Shown here piece by piece: positions 5,009-6,965 of a DNA stretch of 6,965 nucleotides. Within the stretch, counting starts at the first letter, position 1. Each line of letters begins with the position of its first letter. The position numbers and the translations under genes are program-made. The notes under the pieces were generated by a model, which saw only the letters and a program-made list of their open reading frames with translations, had not been told where the DNA came from and searched no databases. Source of the stretch: Clostridia bacterium (lineage in GTDB: Bacteria; Bacillota; Clostridia; Oscillospirales; CAG-272); contig JAFYBI010000038.1 of the NCBI GenBank assembly GCA_017540285.1, forward strand, positions 1 to 6,965, written 5' to 3'.

Positions 5009-6965
5009 TTATTCAAAATACTTCTTCGCCGATTCGAACAGCTTCATGTCGTAGCTGCCCGGGACGTTGACGTACAGGCCGGGGTTGTACCGCTCGGTGT
5101 GTCCCATCTTGCCGAGCACGCGGCCGTCCGGGGAGGTGATCCCCTCGATCGCGAGGACCGATCCGTTCGGGTTGAGGGCGATGTCCATCGTCGCCCGCCC
5201 GTCGAGATCAACGTACTGCGTCGCGATCTGACCGTTCGCCCGGAGCGTTTCGAGCATCTCCGGGGAGGCGATGAAGCGCCCTTCGCCGTGCGAGATCGGC
5301 ACGTTGTACACGTCTCCGATCTCCGTGCCCGCGAGCCACGGGGATTTGTTCGACGCGATCCGCGTGGAGACGATCCGCGACTGGTGACGGCCGATCTTGT
5401 TGAAGGTCAGCGTCGGGCAGGTCTCGTCCGTGTCGACGATCTCGCCGAAGGGAACGAGCCCGAGCTTGACGATCGCCTGGAAGCCGTTGCACACGCCGCA
5501 CATCAGGCCCATGCGGGTCTTCAGGAGCTCGTTCGTGCCCTCCCTGACCGCACCGGCGCGGAAGAAGGCCGTGATGAACTTGCCGCTGCCGTCCGGTTCG
5601 TCGCCGCCCGAGAAGCCGCCGGGGATGAAGATCGCCTGCGCCTGTCCGAGCGCGCGCGCGAACGCCTCGACCGATTCGGCCACCGCGGACGCCGTGAGGT
5701 TGCACAGCACCATGATCTGCGCGTCGAAGCCCGCGCGTTCGAGGGCTTTCGCCGTGTCGTATTCGCAGTTGGTGCCGGGGAAGACCGGGATGAGGATCCG
5801 CGGCTTCGCGAAGTGCTCCGTCGTGCGGACGCGGGTGTAGGACTTCGCCGAGACCGTCTCCACGGGCTCCTCGTTGTCCTGGCCCGCCGCGTTCACCGGA
5901 TACACGCCCTCGAGGACATGCGCCCAGGCGTCCTCCAGCGCGGAAAGGGAGAGCACCGTCTTTCCCTTGATGAACGAATAGATGTCGACGGTCTCTCCGA
6001 TCATCTCGCCGACCGCACGGCCCGCGCATTCGAGGATGAACGCGCCGTAGCGGTAGCCGAAGAGGGTCTCGCCGTCGAGGCTGTCCGCCGCCGCGAAGCC
6101 GATCCGGTTGCCGAGCGCCATCTTGAAGATGCCCTCCGCGACGCCGCCGAAGCCGGGGGTCCATGCGGAGACGATGTTCCCGGAGACGATCCCGTCGTGG
6201 ACCCGCCGGAAGTTCCGGAGAAGGGAATCTGCCGTCGGGAGGCCGTTCTTGTCGTAGTCGGGGCAGAGGAGCGTGACGCGGTGCCCGGAGGCCTTGAATT
6301 CCGGGGAGATCACGTTTTTCGCGGGATCGGTCGTCACGGCGAAGGAGACGAGCGTCGGCGGGACGTCGAGGTGCTCGAACGAGCCGGACATCGAGTCCTT
6401 GCCGCCGATCGACGCGATGTCGAGGTCCATCTGGGCTTCGAACGCGCCGAGGAGTGCCGCCGTCGGCTTGCCCCACCGGGCGGGATCGCGCAGCGGCTTC
6501 TCGAAATACTCCTGGAACGTCAGGTACACGTCCTCGAACGACGCGCCGGACGCGACGAGCTTCGAGACCGATTCGACGACTGCGAGATACGAGGCGTGAT
6601 ACGGGCTCGCCTCGGCGATCATCGGGTTGTAGCCCCACGCCATGAGGGAAGCCGTCGACGCGTCGCGGTCCTCGACCGAGATCCGGTGGGCCATCGCCTG
6701 CGCCGGGGTGAGCTGCCGCCTGCCGCCGAAGGGCATGAGCAGCGTGCCCGCGCCGATGGTGGAGTCGAACCGCTCCGAGAGGCCGCGCTGGGACGCGACG
6801 TTGAGATCCGTCACGAGGGCAGCCATCCCTTCCGCAAAATCCGCGGGGATCTCCTTCGCCCAGCGTCCGGGCTTCGCGGGAGCGACGTCGATGTGCTTCT
6901 CCGCGCCGTTGGAATTGAGGAATTCCCGGGAGAGGTCGACGATGGTTTTGCCGCGCCAGGTCATG
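5009..6965 (-). CDS. purL: Phosphoribosylformylglycinamidine synthase, C-terminal half (5' partial)
   Basis: The enzyme converts FGAR, glutamine and ATP to FGAM, the fourth step of de novo purine synthesis, in the cytoplasm. The 651 residues seen here begin at a Met at 6964 that is almost certainly internal. Fused PurL proteins are about 1,200-1,300 residues, so roughly half lies beyond the window edge. Residues about 60-215 are the second AIRS-like N-terminal domain, with SERFDSTIGAGT and SIGGKDSMSGSF. Residues about 225-355 are its C-terminal partner, with TPGFGGVAEGIFKMALGN. Residues 388-640 form the class I glutamine amidotransferase domain: C492 in GVCNGFQ is the nucleophile, with H622 and E624 in GHTERYN completing the triad. 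ISHGEGRF at 557-564 is also family-typical. The overall style fits the clade II fused form found in clostridia and Bacteroidetes. It is transcribed toward the + strand chain and seems unrelated to it. The stop is TAA. Confidence 0.95.
   Translation of the reverse strand, partial: MTWRGKTIVDLSREFLNSNGAEKHIDVAPAKPGRWAKEIPADFAEGMAALVTDLNVASQRGLSERFDSTIGAGTLLMPFGGRRQLTPAQAMAHRISVEDRDASTASLMAWGYNPMIAEASPYHASYLAVVESVSKLVASGASFEDVYLTFQEYFEKPLRDPARWGKPTAALLGAFEAQMDLDIASIGGKDSMSGSFEHLDVPPTLVSFAVTTDPAKNVISPEFKASGHRVTLLCPDYDKNGLPTADSLLRNFRRVHDGIVSGNIVSAWTPGFGGVAEGIFKMALGNRIGFAAADSLDGETLFGYRYGAFILECAGRAVGEMIGETVDIYSFIKGKTVLSLSALEDAWAHVLEGVYPVNAAGQDNEEPVETVSAKSYTRVRTTEHFAKPRILIPVFPGTNCEYDTAKALERAGFDAQIMVLCNLTASAVAESVEAFARALGQAQAIFIPGGFSGGDEPDGSGKFITAFFRAGAVREGTNELLKTRMGLMCGVCNGFQAIVKLGLVPFGEIVDTDETCPTLTFNKIGRHQSRIVSTRIASNKSPWLAGTEIGDVYNVPISHGEGRFIASPEMLETLRANGQIATQYVDLDGRATMDIALNPNGSVLAIEGITSPDGRVLGKMGHTERYNPGLYVNVPGSYDMKLFESAKKYFE

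Noticed and set aside
4708..5070. 120-codon + strand open frame across the intergenic region
   Set aside because: It translates the palindromic repeat (CHCEE..., PRNDT), runs over the terminator hairpin into antisense purL, and has no ribosome binding site or family resemblance.
5208..6638. 476-codon minus-strand open frame in another frame of purL
   Set aside because: It is an Arg/Gly/Pro-rich frameshifted reading of purL. The true frame shows intact catalytic motifs throughout, so there is no sign of a real frameshift.

Overview
The window looks like chromosomal DNA from a fairly GC-rich gut-type Firmicute (Clostridia). This is an inference from a DHHW-family protein, a DUF5662 protein, two Gram-positive-style lipoproteins, a fused clade-II-type PurL, strong AG-rich ribosome binding sites and a clostridial-style palindromic repeat. 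No rRNA, tRNA, CRISPR array or phage module is visible.

Left part (1-4592, all + strand). First comes the 3' part of a secreted or membrane-anchored DHHW-family protein with an acidic Pro/Glu stalk, a bacterial Ig-like (BIG2) domain and an SGNH-like catalytic domain. After a 54-bp gap with a good ribosome binding site there are four genes chained by successive 4-bp NTGA overlaps: a sugar phosphate isomerase/epimerase-like TIM barrel, two paralogous lipoproteins with transglutaminase-like domains (the second with an added Ig-like domain), and a cytoplasmic DUF5662 protein. The overlaps use GTG, ATG and TTG starts in turn, and their geometry indicates translational coupling. The two lipoprotein genes are visibly lower in GC than the genes on either side.

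Middle (4593-5008). This is a 416-bp gene-free stretch between convergent transcription units. It holds a 153-bp near-palindromic, three-armed repeat (4710-4862), nested inside a more distant pair of imperfect inverted repeats of GGGGYTGTCGCA type. A hairpin that fits a terminator for the minus-strand gene lies at 4960-4990.

Right part (5009-6965, - strand). This is the C-terminal half of a fused phosphoribosylformylglycinamidine synthase (PurL). It contains the second AIRS-like half and the glutamine amidotransferase domain with an intact Cys-His-Glu triad. Its N-terminal half lies beyond the window.

The most interesting items are the coupled pair of transglutaminase-like lipoproteins (one with Asn in place of the catalytic Asp) in a lower-GC patch, and the nested palindromic element. 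I see no clear evidence of a wholly new defence or mobile system.
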